64,000 bases of DNA. Source: Symbiodinium sp. CCMP2592. Lineage: Eukaryota; Sar; Dinophyceae; Suessiales; Symbiodiniaceae. Position 1 is the stretch's first letter. Each line of letters begins with the position of its first letter. Positions 33,076 through 46,047 of this stretch are shown piece by piece. The stretch is from assembly GCA_905221615.1 (NCBI GenBank), contig CAJNDT010003480.1, positions 248,001 to 312,000 of the forward strand, written 5' to 3'. Position numbers and translations under genes: made by a program. Under the pieces are notes generated by a model. It saw only the letters and a list, made by a program, of their open reading frames with translations, made no database searches and was not told the DNA's origin.

Positions 33076-34264
33076 GCAAAAGCTGCTTGCAATCGCCTAT
33101 GGTTTGGAAGGGATGTTGGAGGCAAGGTGTCCTCGCCTTGCAGTCTCGGAGGGCTCCAGATTCTGGATTTCGGGGCTGCCTTGCCACGTTCTGCATCTGC
33201 GATCTGTTTTCAAAATTGTCAACAGGGCAGGCATCCGTTTCTGACCCCAAAACCAGAAACCCAAAAAGCCAAAAACCCAAAATCCTAAAATTCCTGCGGG
33301 GTTCCAAAGCAGAGTCAAGGAGGGGCTTTCTGAAGCACCCCGGAAGGTTCGAGGATTCGGGGCTCCTGGGGCTCCTGGGGCCGCTCCCTTCCTGAGCAGG
33401 TACCCAACTCAGGCCCACGTATGGTATAAGTAGATCTGTGCACCTGATATGTGCCCCCGTTTTTTAATATGACGGTGAGTGCGCAGCAGCTGTGGTGACG
33501 AGCCGGGCATGGAGCGGGGCGAGAGGGAGCGGGTGAAGCTGAAACGCTGCTCGCAGAGCCCGGCCGAGGCCGAGGATTCAGTGCTGGCAAAGGCCTCCGT
33601 AAGAGCCAGAGCTTCGAAGGGCTTCCCAGCAAAACGCGGGGGCTCTCACAGCTCATGCTGTGGTATTCAGCTGCAGTAGGTGCCGCGTGGGCGTTAGGGC
33701 CAGGGCAAGGTCTTCGCCTAGGAAGGGCTGAGGCACAGCTTCCGAACTGGCTGACGCAGACTGTTTTCGTGTCAAGGTTGCCTCGTAAGAAGGCGGCGTG
33801 GCTGAGTTGCTTTGCCGCAGGCGTTCCGAACTGTTGTCGGTCGAGACAGCCGAATCTTGGGGCATGAGAGGGCTTGCGCGGTCCAATCTGCAGGCAGCCG
33901 TGACTCGGCGTCGACTCAGTGCACAGGCCGTGTGGCCCAGTCCTGCTGGGGCGAGATCCTCTTCGGATGCATCTCTGCTGGAGTCTTTTCCGCGGTCTTG
34001 GCTTCGCATCTGCTTCAGCGCTTGATCTTGAACTCCATTATTGCGGGACCGGGGCCCCAAAAGGCTAAACCGACTGTCCCGATCAGGATGGCCAAGGAGT
34101 GGAGTTTGGGCCGAGCCAGTGGGGTCGTATGTGCCCCCTTGCGGCTGGAGTCGGGCGAGTCTATGTGGGACCTAGGGGTAGACCTGAAGGCTGCGGGGAA
34201 AAAGCCGCAGGGCACAGGGCTTAGGCTCCGGGCAGGGCTTCTACTGTTCCGCAGTCTTTCATAG
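33076..34264 (+). CDS. Exon cluster of an unrecognised gene
   Basis: AG|G exons with GC donors: 33076-33121 (QKLLAIAYGLEGMLE), 33526-33592 (ERVKLKRCSQSPAEAED) and 33793-33926 (44 codons, GVAELLCRRRSELLSVET...). A further open stretch to 34264 can be read in two frames; one contains a hydrophobic run near 33960-34040. The G+C is high and repeats are few. It may be the 3' part of the gene whose exons start near 25.5 kb, or a separate gene. No domain recognised. Confidence 0.36.
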
Positions 34265-34269
34265 GGACA

Positions 34270-36850
34270 AGCTTCCCGGCACCACAAAGCCCATCTGTAG
34301 CTTTTTGCTGGATCCTAAACATCATGGCAATGCACCAATCTGCAGCTGGCATCCTACAGAAGCTATGCAAACACACAAGCAGACAGACACATAAAGCGAG
34401 TACACCCAAGAAGCATTGCACATCCAGAGGCTAGAGAAAAAACCGCCAAAGTCGCTGGCAGCCCAAAGTCACTCTCATGAGTTCCCCGCGCTCTAGCTGC
34501 CCACAGCTCAAGCTTTGCTTAACACCAAAGGGGTTGAGGGTGCAGTTTAGGGTTCAGGGGTTTAGGGTTCAGGGTTTATAGGTCACAGAATAAATGAAAC
34601 TCGAACAGAATTTCATCTAGCAACGTTCAAAGAGATGCTCCGTGTCCGTCTGCTTGGCGTTTGACTTGAACTACAAGGCTGGCCCATGTAGCTTGAGGTA
34701 AGAGGATCAGAGCTTCTCTGCTCATCGTTCCAATGCTAGTTGCAGAGATGAGCTGCTTGTTGCCATAGTTCCTGTATGTTCCTGTTAGATCTTCCTGATT
34801 GGGGTTGGCGGAGCCGCAGCTTCTTCCAACAGGCAGCAAGAATTTCCTGTTCCAAACTTGTGAGACGCGTCTCCAGCGGCCTGCACAAAGCTTGGCGACG
34901 TCCTGTTGGTTGGGGCGATAGGTCGTGAACCGCGCCCATGATCTCAGCAAGTGCACGCTGGAGTCCCACCGACACCTTCCACAGACTACTTACGAATACT
35001 CCTACCACTACGACGACGACGACTACTACTACTACTACGACTACTCCCACTCCCACTCCCACTCCTACTCCTACTCCTACTCCCACTCCCACTCCTACTC
35101 AAACTACTACTCCTACTCCTACTCCTACTCCCACTCCTCCCACTACCTCCTCCTCCTCCTGCTCCTACTGCCCCTGTATGTTAAGGGAACCCTCATAGCA
35201 CTCTTTCAAGGAACCCTTCCACATCGTTTAAGGAAACCTTTATTCGGCCCTGATATGAATGTAGGGGTCTAAATAATTACCAAGCAGATCCAAACTGGTG
35301 GCAAGTCCTAGCCCAGGGATCGTATGCGTAAGGGTTTAGGGTTTAGGGCTCTGGGCTTCTAGGGTGTCTAGGGTTGAGTGCAAGGGTGTATAGGGTTCCG
35401 GTTTATGGCTTGATTAGGGGCTTCGGACTTCGCCGCCCTTTCCCATCTCTTTTCGGCGTCAACGACTTGGCTCCAGCAAGCACGTTGCGATGACAGCGAG
35501 TAGGAAGAGGTTGCAGCAAATTGAGTATCAAGAGCATGTGTTTTATGTGGTCGCAAGCTTCGGCGATCAATGACCCAAGCATCCCACGTGAACGCGCTTA
35601 CCAGCAAAGGCCTGAAATTCAAACATGCATAAAACTCTCGGGCCATAGCACCCCACCTCTACGCAAGCTTCACACAGCTGCTGCATGAAAGAGTGGCAAT
35701 CCTGGCATTAGCACTCCATCTCGGACTGTTCCGCAGATTTCCGTTTCCCGAGGGCAAGGCACAAGAGCGCCGGGACACTCAGTGAGAGAGCCTGTTTGGT
35801 GCAAGCGGAAGCTGCTTAAGTGCCATAGCCTGCTGTTTAACTAGCTGTTATAATGCAGGAGACCAAAACTTCATCAATATTGCCGGTTCCTTATCTCTAC
35901 GAGTATAAATACCGTAAGATGCGCCCCCAAAAAGTATTCTGATTCCCAAGGCCCCTGTACTACCTGTATTGAACATTTCGAGGTTCGACTTCCCAAACTC
36001 TAAGAAAGCTCGGAGTGCCGGCCGCAGTAGTCTGTTGTAGCAGCCCTTGCAGTAGCCCTAATCCCTAAACGCCTGAAGCCCTAAACCCTATAAGCCCTAA
36101 ACCCTATAACCCCTTATGGCAGGCCTTAGTGTAACAGAGGCCGGAGCTTGTACCGTACGTCGACAAGCACCCTCACTTAAAGCTCATGGCTCTGATGGTG
36201 GTGATGTCGATGCTGATGCTGACTTAGTTAGTTGATGTTGTCTATGACGTTGTTGTTGTCGTCGTCAATGGTGATTAACATGGTGGTCCTGAGGAGTCGG
36301 TCGACGAGGAAGTTTGGTGTCATCTTCGACACGTGCGATGACACAAACGGCCATGCTAGTTGGTGCGCACCATGCAGGCCCACACCCTCCTCTTCTGATC
36401 TCTACCGGGCTGTTGGGTTGTATTAGGGTTTAGGAATACTTAATAGTATTCCGTTTTACGTTGTCGCAGAGGCTGAATGAGTTAGTACTGATTCTTCCGA
36501 CAGTGTTCCGTTCTTAGTCCTTGCAGACTTGCAGTCATATCAAAATAAAATGCGCCGAAGCCCGAGGCAGACGATTCAGGCCCCTGTATGGCTTGCTTTG
36601 CGGTTGGGCCATTCTCTAGACAAGCCCTGAAACCCCTACTTCTGGAACCCTTACAGAACCGTTATAGCGTACAGAAGCTGTATAGAACCCCGTGTTGTAT
36701 ATAGAGCCCCTATGGAGCGGTTATAGAACCCTCGTAGAATCCTGATAGAACCCCCAATAGAAACAGTCAAGAACCGCTCTAGGACCGCTATAGAACCTGT
36801 AAGGAGAGTCCTTGTCATAGAGCCCCGATAAAACCCGCAGAGAAAGTCTC
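34270..36850. other. Interval between the unknown gene and ARL1
   Basis: Holds the triplet microsatellite, half copies of family A (35262-35290, 35880-35962), telomere-like words and short frames on both strands (for example minus 34736-34960, which is protein-like but isolated). No gene can be supported. Confidence 0.4.
34980..35165. repeat. Trinucleotide/hexanucleotide microsatellite
   Basis: ACTACT/ACGACG triplets grading into ACTCCT and ACTCCC hexamers. Open frames on both strands here are repeat artefacts. Confidence 0.9.
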
Positions 36851-36855
36851 AGGCC

Positions 36856-38457
36856 ATGGGCATCCTCTTCTCCTCGATCTTCGGATCCCTGCTGGGCAGC
36901 AAAGAGGTGCATGGGGTGTAAGCAAAATATCTTGATGCACAGGGAGCGTAAGGGTATGTCTGTGCTAATATTCATCAAACCCAAAACAGAACCCGTTTAG
37001 GGCAGAATATTCTTATTCCGAAAGCTTGAAACCGGGTCATGGCGGGCTTTTGGCTTGCTTGGTGGGAGGTAGACGCTTGGTGGCTCGCGGGTCCGTGGGG
37101 GTTAAGGGCCTATAATGTTCTGCAAGCAGGTTTGCGGAATATTGGCTGATGCGCACACATGCTTCGCAGGAGGGTCTTCGGTTCGGTGGTCTAGTATCTC
37201 GCGTGTGTGGGGGGGTGGGGGGGAAGGGGGCTCCAGGTGATGTTGAGGCTTCAGGCTTGGATGTGGTGTGCAGCGCAGTTGATCCTGGGCCATCGATTCT
37301 CGAGCATCCAGTGTAGTTGTTTTCTGTTCATATCTAGAAGCCAATAACCTAGACAACAAGCGCGATTAGAGCCATACCCTCAGGTTACCATGGTCTTTTC
37401 TGCACAGTACGCTTGTACTGCTTCAGTAGCCTCAGGTAGAGTCAGGTTTCCGGCCTATAGGTTTTGGCTGTGGCACCAGGGTCCAAGCACAGAAAATCCC
37501 ACACGCTTTTTCAGATTGTCTCCGGCTTGGAAAACTAGAAACCCAGACCCTCGAAGCCTCAACCCTTAAACAATCCCAAAACCCTTGCCTCTCGTGCTTG
37601 GCACTCCAGAGTCGTGCCTCCAGGTCAGAATCCTGATCTTGGGCTTGGCCGCAGCCCTAGGGTCCACCCATGGAGTCAGTGAAAGTCCGTCAGACAGAGA
37701 TGTGAACGTAAAATTCAGGTTTCAACAATTCAACAGAGTTTTGGTGTATAGTATGTTAAAACCCCTTATACATTCTACCTACGCTTACTTGTTTCATTTG
37801 CTGCTCCGGGGGGCATGGTTCTCTGGCTTTCATGAGTTGCCTTTGTGCTCGTCGTAGCAACGATAGGCTTCGTCTCTGCCCGATGACTACCTACCTACTT
37901 ATATACTATCAATGACTCAAACAGAAATGGGTCTAAAGCTGCTAGCTCGCAGTTGCTATGTTCCGTTGCATACTGTCGCCGTGCTGCAGATGCAATTTTG
38001 CTTTCGTTGTTTGACGCTCAGGTCATATCCCTAAAGCTTGTTAATTGTTACAGTATGGCTTGACTTGGGTTCGTGTTGGCATGCACTACCATGCTACATT
38101 GCAACTTTGAGCACCTGCTTTTTGTATGACTGCCGTCTACTATTTTACCTTGTCAAACGGTGCCATTTTTGCTGCAGTCTTTCACACATGGCTTTGTATG
38201 CCGCTTAGCATCCGCTTAGCTTGGTAGATACAAGTGCATTCACATCATGGCTTTCGGCTATGCGATGCTGGCCAGCTTTTTGCTCTCGACAGTCGTGCAT
38301 GGCAGGGCAGTTGGCAGGCTAGAGGCAAAGGTTTTCTCGAGCTCAATCAGAGTAGTTGTCAGGGTGCCTGTCGACTCCGGTCGCATAACATAGGGGCCTC
38401 CATAATTAGAATAGGTTTTGGGGCCCATTATATTGTATTTAGAAGAGGGACCCACCC

Positions 38458-38488
<31 letters not shown>

Positions 38489-41400
38489 AAAAAAAAAAAA
38501 AAAGAAAAAAAGACACAATCATTTAGGCCCCTATATTATGTTCTTGCTTCTTCGTCACCCAAATCCTGCAAGAGCACAGGACAATGCAGGAAAGACGACG
38601 ATCCTCTACAGGCTGCAGGTCGACGAGGCCACCCGGACACCTAAAATGAGTGCAGCATTGATGAAGCTCCGGCTGCGGAACCGCAAATGACTTATTAACA
38701 CATCCTTGAAGCCTGCATAGCTGCTTGTAGTGATACTCTTCCTTAGGATTCCTGCCGCCTCTAGTAAAACCTCTTTGAAAAAAGGCCGGAACAAGCCCGA
38801 ACGAAGGCTCCTACAGTAGGCTTCTTCCGTGGGCCTTTCCTGATACAACAGCAAGTTGTTTCTGCGAGCCGTTGAAGTGGCTGTTCGTGTCCGCGCTGCA
38901 TTCGTAGGGTGTTGGGTTATGCTATACCATGGCACTAGACGAGAACCGTCAGGAATGACACTGAAATCATCGTGGCAACTGGACGTGGGATGTGGGTTTG
39001 TCTTTTAGACTCCTGGTCATTGAGCAAGGGACTCTGATTGCTGTTGTCATTAGAGCGATTTTGGCATAGACTGGAGAAGATGTGGTCGAGTGGCCTGAAC
39101 AGGTCGTGCAGACCATACCCACGATCGGCTTCAATGTCGAGACTGCCTCTGGGTGCAAATTCTGAGTTCTATAGCGGCCTAGATAATTACAAATACTATT
39201 TTGGGTTTCCTTATTGCAGTTGTAGTATTAATTGGCCCCGCACCCTATTGTAATTGCTAAGGCCCCTATAGCACACTTTGTTTCTTAGCTTCATCCTTCA
39301 TCTTGTGCTTCACCTGAACCCTAAACCTCTAAACCCAAAAACCCGTAAACCCTAAGTGCATGGGCTCTTGCGCAACACTGCAAAGCTGACGTTTCTGAGG
39401 CTCTTTCGCGCGTCTTTGCCAACCCTAAACCCCAAACCCCAAAGCCAATAAACCCTCAACCCCAAACCCGAAACCCAAGCTCCCAAATCCCTAAACCTTC
39501 ATCCCTGAACCTGTCGGGTGCCTAAATCCCATATAGATCCCTTAAAGGAGCCCTTTAAGGAACCCTAAACCCAAACTCCCAAATCCCTAAGCTTTTTCCC
39601 CTAAACCCCTAAGGTGCAGTACAAGAACATCAAATTCCAGGCCCGGCCCTCGGCCCCAGGAGTTTAAGGTCAAGGACTCGAAGAGGAACGGGCGACAAAA
39701 ATGCAGAAACGGTGCATCTCATGGTGGTCGGTTCTCATGGGAATGAGTTTCGGGATTGGGGTTTGACGTTTTTTGGGTTTAAGGGTTTAGGGTTTTGTTT
39801 TTGAGGGTTTGAGGGGTTGGGTAGGGTTTTGGGTTTTGGGGTTCAGGGGTTCGGGTTTGACGTTTGGGGTTTAAGGGTTCAGGTGCTAGAGTTTAGGGTT
39901 TAGGGTTTCTCCCATGATCAGCTCTTATTATTTGATGTCGAGCACCGGTTTTCCGTTTGCGACGGGTGGTAGAGAAGAGATTGTCTGCGGCCGAGAGTGC
40001 TGAGGTGTGGGACCTGGGAGGACAGACCAGCATTCGGCCGTATTGGAGGCTCAGGGTTTAGGGTTATACTTGGAGGCCCAGGGGACTTAGTACGTCGGTT
40101 ATAAGTATGGTTATAATTGGGGTAACTCCACTTACGGTGCTTCTAACTTCACTGTTCAGGGTTTAGGGTTTAGGCTGGACATCATGCTGTCAGGGTCCTA
40201 GACAGGGCATGGAGTCACAACTGCCGTCGGATGGATCTGACGGTTGGTGCAGCAGGTGCTACTACCCCAACACAAACGCCATCATTTATGCGGCGAGCTC
40301 AGGTGAATGGAAGCTGCTGTTCTGGGGTCTGCCTGTGGTCCACCCTTGTGCTGCATGCTGTGCTCACAACACTGCAAAAACCGATTTTCCAAGAGTCACT
40401 GTTGTAGCAGACAGCAAGACTTCTATCGCGACTTGCATATGGATCGTGAGATGGACAAACAAAGTCTACCATGCTGGCTATTCACAGCCACACCCGCATG
40501 CAGACAGACAGCAGATGCTGGATTGATGTCAAGATTACCACCATGCACATATGCATGCACATATGCACATATGTACGCTCTCCGAAACCTCGCCTGAGGT
40601 CGTCGACTCTGCCGATCCCGACCGAATCGGTGACTCAAAGGAAGAGTTGCGCCTAATGCTCGAGGACCTAAGCGGACCCTAAACTCGAAACCCTGAATGT
40701 TTACCTGCACCCGCAAAGACCTGTGCCTTTTTTGCAAAGTTTGTAAGGGATTGCAAAAGGGGGTTTCGTAGTGTGCTGCTACCCTAATCATCTAAGCCAC
40801 TTTGGGGTAACAGGTCCCAACAGGGCTGAGGGTGTAGGCTTCAGGAACCCTAGGCTTGAAGCAGAAAAGAGAAAGCCAGCTCAGATCCACCTTTAGGGTT
40901 TTCGTGTTTAGGGTTTAGGGATCTTTGGACAGGAGGCTTTGCTGATATCTGCTTTGTCCATGGCTGATTTGGCATTTAAAATAGGTGCTGGCCAAGTGCC
41001 AGTCTATGTTTTTTGATGTGGATCCGACGACGAAGCGTGGTTGCTTTCCGAATCAATCGGTCCAGAAATCAAACCAGGCAAAGGCTGGAAACTTCAAGCG
41101 GCAAAACCTAATCCTACCGGAGCCTTCCTGACCACAAGCCGTTTGGACCTTGTGCGGGTCAGCGGCTGCAGGTGTGTTGCAGAACCTAAACCCTAAACTT
41201 CCCTAAACCCACCCTAAACCCTAAAGCCTAAGCCCTGAAGCCTAAACCCCAAGCCCTATAAGTGTTTCTGGCCAGTTCTTCGGCTCGATCTCACCTGTTC
41301 AGGCACTCAAACCTGAAGCCTTGGTCTGCAGCGTGTTGGTAGCAGTCCTTCAAGGTCTCCTATAAGGCTTTAAGGGGCACTATAAGGGTACCCGAGGTTT

Positions 41401-44400
41401 TGGGGTTTAGGGTACATCATTACTTTAGTAGTAGAGTTGGTAACCTTCCGCCTTTCTGAGATACTCCCAAAGGTTAACCTTCAGTTCCCCAGGATACCGG
41501 ACAAGTAGGAGTCTATTCTCCCAGATGATCCACTGTGCAGGAAGAGGAGCTCAAGGGTGTGACTTTGCTGGTCCTGGCAAACAAACAGGACTGTCAGCTT
41601 GGGCAAGGCTGCCCTATGTGTTTGCACGTTGATCTACCTGCTCATCTGTATATATGTATTGAACCACCTGTCCACATGGCTGCAGACAAGCATTGCCGTA
41701 TGCACATATATATATATACACACATAAGAGACGCGTCGTCGGGACATTTTTTGTGGGACATGACCAACAGACAACAGATAGTGTGCTTGTCACTCTCTCT
41801 TTCTCTCGCTCTCTCTCTGTCTCTCTCTCTCGATCTCTGCCTCTCTCCGCTCTCCCTCTCTCTCTCTCTCTCTCTCGCACATCCACACATGTGTCGCAAT
41901 GCACTCCTACATTCATGTACAGGTACCTGCACATGCTCAGCAAAGGGACGAGACACGCGAACATGCAATTCAAGTCTATTTTCGTGTTTGGCCGTGTTGG
42001 CCAACTGCGGTCAATCGGCCATTGCTCATATTTTGTCCACCATACACGTCGAAACCCATTTTTGACCTTTGATCCGGACATACTTAGTGGATCCCGTCCT
42101 ACAGGATATTATCGACCCTAACCCCAACCCCACTTGGGGTAGGGGCACTCGTAATTTGAAGTTGGGCCGCAGACCTTCGTTGTTCGAAAACTAGTGAAGC
42201 TCGGATTTCTCAAGAGAGAGAGTGTCCAAATGAAGGAACTTAGTCGCGGGTGCCCGTGTCTTCGCAACGCCGACGCCGCAGAAACTGAGCGTGCTATAGG
42301 GGCCTAAATTACCAATGCTGTTTTGGGGTTTTCCGTATTATAATTTTAGCTTAATGGGCCCCCAAAGCCCAGACTAGTTATTAAGGACGCTGCATAGGAG
42401 CCTTAATAACTAAATTAGGTTTTTGGGGTGTAGTATGCCACGGTTTGCTAAGGCCCCCATATTATCTATAATACCAATCGTGGCTGCCAGGACCTGCCTG
42501 GGGCCCTGAGTGCTGCGGAGGCCAACGGGCCTATGAGTGGTGTTCAGGGTTCGGTTTAGGGTTCAGGGTTTAGGGTTTAGGGTGGTGTTCAGGGTTCAGG
42601 GGTTGCTTTGATCCAGAGGGATGTGTTCAATGGGATTGAATGAGGGCTGGTTGTAGTTGTTTTTAGCACGGTCGGGCCAAAACCCATCGCGAGGTTCATT
42701 TTTTCTTTTTTTGGAAAGTGCTCTTTCAGCTCTGATGCGCGCTGAAAGCCGTGCCTACAGCACAGACAATAGGACACTCTCGAGACTGGTGTCTTTAGCT
42801 GCCCTACACACGCACACATATACATATATATATATATATATATATACACATACTATATCGACATATACATGCATGTGTATATATATATATGTATTGTATA
42901 GTATTCAGTCCATATTCTATATCATTGTTTGATCAGACATGGTACGTGACATACTGTATAAAATGCAGAGTATGTGACATGTCATATGCACGTGTATATA
43001 CACATGCATATGTAAAAGTTTTACATATATATATATATGTACACATACACCACACACACCTACATATACACATACATATACATATACATGTACATCATAT
43101 ACATATACATATACATACTACAGGGGTTACAATTCTTAACAACCGCAATACTACGCCGTTGTAGTCCCTACATGTCTCTACGAGAATGACTGGTAGAATA
43201 GAATCAACGTAAACTGTCTTCCAGTTACTAAGACCCCGACACCATGTGCTTTCCTAGAACTTATCGTTGTGCTAAAGGAACCGAATTCAAACACCTGCTT
43301 GTAATGTCATGAGCTCCCTACAAAAACCCCTATAGAGCTTTTCAAAATCCTATAAGGCGTCGAGACTCCCATAAAGCCAAAAGGTATCCCTAAAGAAATC
43401 CTATAGAACCCTGCTGAAACGTGAGGTGTCAGAGTCCCTGGGCCTCACTGTGCCTTGGCCAGAGATGCCGGGAGCTCCCCATTGAGCGTTCAGGGTTTTG
43501 AGTTTCGGGTTTGGGTTTAGGGTTTAGGGGTTTTAGGGTTTAGGGTTCAGGGTTTGGGGTTCAGGGTTTGGGGTTTTGGTGTTTCGGGTTTCCACGTTTT
43601 GAGGGTGGGTGGGTAGGGAGTTCCGACACTTTTCTCAGCACACTGCAGTCCGAGACATGGACCCCAGTGCTCAGAATTTTCCCCCTATTTAAACGGTTTG
43701 GGGAAGTTTAGGTTTTTTTAGCGCTTAGGGCTCTAGCACCTGCTTCATGTGGCATGGCTCAGCCATACGTTGCCCTCTCAGGCGATCCGGAACCGGCAAT
43801 GGGCAATTTTCCAGACGCCCGCATCCCAGCTCTGAGATTTCGGGTTCAAGGGAGTCAGGTTTAGGGCTTAACGTTGGGGTTCAGGGTTCAAGGGGTTAGG
43901 GTGGTATGGTTCTGGGGGTTCAGGGGAGTCAGGGCTTTGGGGGTTTGAGGTACAGGTTTCAGGCAGTTAGGGACCTCGGGAACCGGTAGCGACTGGAGCG
44001 AAGCTCCAAACAGCCCTGGGCACTGCCAGCACCCCCCAACTACCCTCGAGTATATCCCAGGAACCCACTATTCAGGACCATAAGGGCTCCATTAAAGGGT
44101 TCTTGAGGGTTTCCTGATATTATGATCATAGTACAATAGCATACTATACATAATTATAGTACTAGGCCCTTGGGCTCTGGATTCCTGTCAAGGCTCCCAG
44201 CATTCAACAGCTGGATCTTTTGAAGCCTAGAGCCTCCTGTCTCTGAAGCCCTAACCCCTAAATCCCTTAACCCCTAACCCCTAAACCCTAACCCTCAAAT
44301 CCTAATCCCTAAAGCCTAAGCCGTGTTCTCCCGCATGGAGAACCCTTGCATTTCGAGCTGGCAAAAGCTTTCTGAGCCCAAGGTCTGCGTTGAAGGGCTC

Positions 44401-45114
44401 CGGCATCAACGAAGGTGCGGGACATGCTGCAGTGCATGGACTGCATGGACGGTTCGACACATTTTCCCGCTGGCGGTGGTGCAGATGATTGCACAGCTGT
44501 AGTAGTGAAAGTCTGTGATTCCAGTCTGTTACAGTGAGTGCCTTCGTCTCAGAAATAGGTGTATACCCGTGAGTTCAAGGGCACCCTGGAAGGTGGTAGA
44601 ATGACTTGCAGTGATGCTGCAGATTCCTTAGGATCTAATGTAGACTCCTGATTAACACCCGCTTTTCTTTGGGTGCTTGGAGGATGAGAGCATCCAAAGC
44701 CCAAAATTTGAAGGCTTAGGATTTAGTCTTTGAATTTAGGGTAAAGGTTTGAAGATCCTCCCGCAGAATTATCACACTTAGGCAATGATTCAGGACCCAC
44801 TTTGGGAGACGCTTGGGTCCAATGACCAGATTTGAAAAATACGTTTGGGTTTGTAGGGCCCCGCGGCTTTAGTAACCTTAAACTTAAAGATATGGGAGTT
44901 TCAGATAATTGCAGACTTGGGACCTAGGATGCTTACAGTATGAACCGCGCACTAAGGTAAGCTTCGGGCTTGGGGTCTTAGAGGCCTTGAAGAACCCCTG
45001 TAGGATTTGTATGAAGCCCGTGTGGAACCTTTTTCTTGGAAGCTTTCAAGAACTCCATATCAAAGAGCTCCAACAGGTCTCGACTGGCTCGTCAGCGTCT
45101 TGTCTAGCACCTGA
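36856..45114 (+). CDS. ARL1: ARL1-type ADP-ribosylation-factor-like small GTPase, complete, 14 exons
   Basis: Exons: 36856-36906, 37624-37647, 38580-38627, 39103-39144, 39614-39640, 40005-40048, 40256-40289, 40599-40664, 41541-41588, 42491-42520, 43426-43449, 43782-43816, 44383-44414, 45077-45114. They join in phase to 180 codons plus TGA; ARL1 is normally about 181. The start MGILFSSIFG carries the N-myristoylation Gly2. The P-loop is GLDNAGKTT, switch I has IPTIGFN, and G3 is WDLGGQ followed by TSIRPYWRCYY, the ARL1/ARF signature. G4 is NKQD (split by an intron) and G5 is SAL. ARL1 recruits golgin tethers to the trans-Golgi when GTP-bound. All 13 acceptors are AG|G; donors are 8 GC, 3 GT and 2 GA. 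An AG|G lies three bases upstream of the ATG (36851-36853), a candidate trans-spliced-leader acceptor. Introns of 207-932 bp hold foldback elements and microsatellites. Confidence 0.95.
38389..38537. repeat. Foldback element family A with homopolymer core (ARL1 intron 2)
   Basis: ATAGGGGCCTCCATAATTAG at the left, CATTTAGGCCCCTATA at the right. The inner right arm is replaced by about 24 C followed by 25 A (38455-38503). It ends about 42 bases before ARL1 exon 3. Confidence 0.8.
39169..39270. repeat. Foldback element family A (ARL1 intron 4)
   Basis: CTATAGCGGCCTAGATAATTA to GCTAAGGCCCCTATAG; starts 24 bases after the donor at 39145. Confidence 0.8.
40067..40150. repeat. Family C element, left half only
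   Basis: ACTTGGAGGCCCAGGGGACT then TTATAAGTATGG; the right end is lost. It lies in ARL1 intron 6, starting 19 bases after the exon ends at 40048. Confidence 0.6.
41788..41880. repeat. (CT)n microsatellite in ARL1 intron 9
   Basis: Runs of TCTC interrupted by CG and TG; strongly pyrimidine-biased on the + strand. Confidence 0.9.
42294..42466. repeat. Two abutting family A elements (ARL1 intron 9)
   Basis: One copy runs 42294-42396 and a second, with a deleted centre, 42392-42466. The right end lies 24 bases before ARL1 exon 10. Confidence 0.75.
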
Positions 45115-45215
45115 GGCAGCTGCTAACGGCCGTTCTGACACTCCCATAGGTTTCGAGGTCCCTGCGGAAGCATAAGGGATAGACGGAGTGGTGTACGCAT
45201 AGCTGTGTGCATGCG

Positions 45216-45262
45216 TGTATGTATGTATGTATGTATGTATGTATGTATGTATGTATGTATGC
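45216..45262. repeat. (GTAT)n microsatellite
   Basis: About eleven GTAT units followed by GTGTGTGTATATATGTG. It begins about 100 bases after the ARL1 stop codon. Confidence 0.9.
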
Positions 45263-45483
45263 ATGTGTGTGTGTATATATGTGTGTATGTGTGTGTGTGT
45301 GGGTATGCACGTGTACATACAGATATTCATAATTAGTTCTGTTTTACATTTGTATTTATATTCATATCATCATATTGGCACTCTGCGTTTGTTGTAGTAC
45401 ATTCATATTGTTTTATACATGTGTATATTATAGCTATGTTTATAACTGTATTTACATGTATGTATTTGTCTTATCTCTATAAT

Positions 45484-45484
<1 letters not shown>

Positions 45485-45532
<48 letters not shown>
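45485..45532. repeat. (TA)n microsatellite
   Basis: ATACATATATACA then an uninterrupted TA run. Other TA runs: 42818-42848, 43024-43041, 48860-48890. Confidence 0.9.
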
Positions 45533-45539
<7 letters not shown>

Positions 45540-45894
45540 ACGCTTTATGCATTTACCATGTATACATACATCTATGTATATATATATATACACAGATAAA
45601 TACATAAAATGCACATACTGCGGATTAGCGAATGTTACCGAAAGTTATGAGGACAGACACGCACACAAATTACCTGCTTATGCGCTTGTAGAGTCATCAT
45701 TAGAAGGACCTGCAGATATGTGTCATCGTCACTCAGTCAAGTGTTCTGCTGGGGCATGCATAGATTGGGCTTGGGAATTCGATTGAATGGAAGGGCATCC
45801 GGTAGCGCATCCCTGCAACCGCCCCGAACCCCAAGAAGTCAGTGAAGCTGGAGGGGGTGTCGAGTTAGTCTTTCCCTTGACAGGGTCGAATTCG

Positions 45895-46047
45895 TCAGTG
45901 CATGGCAAACTGCCCCGCTTCCCGGATTGGTTGGCTTTGCCTGAGCGTGAGAAACGAAGCCGGGCAGCTCAGTTGTTGACATTTGGGTTCTTGACAAACA
46001 ATGCCTGCTCCAGGGCGCGAGAGCTGGTTTTCGGGGAGACTGAAGGA
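45895..46047 (+). CDS. Coding-like stretch, unknown
   Basis: Within a 99-codon open frame this segment reads as ordinary protein (PRFPDWLALPEREKRSRAAQ...) and could end at a GA donor after ACTGAAG. No AG|G exon start is certain and no family is recognised. It lies between the ARL1 stop and the assemblin-like gene, in a region otherwise made of TA/TATG microsatellites and telomere-like words. Confidence 0.25.

Noticed and set aside
34736-35272. Val/Gly-rich, Thr/Pro-rich or Leu/Pro-rich proteins around 35 kb
   Set aside because: Translation of a triplet/hexamer microsatellite in every frame.
38234-38690. 136-aa and 90-aa frames with Pro and Lys runs
   Set aside because: They run through the C24A25 homopolymer; only 38580-38627 (ARL1 exon 3) is real coding sequence.
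41535-42121. 176-aa and 142-aa frames rich in Ser/Leu
   Set aside because: Translation of the (CT)n microsatellite in an ARL1 intron; only 41541-41588 is an exon.
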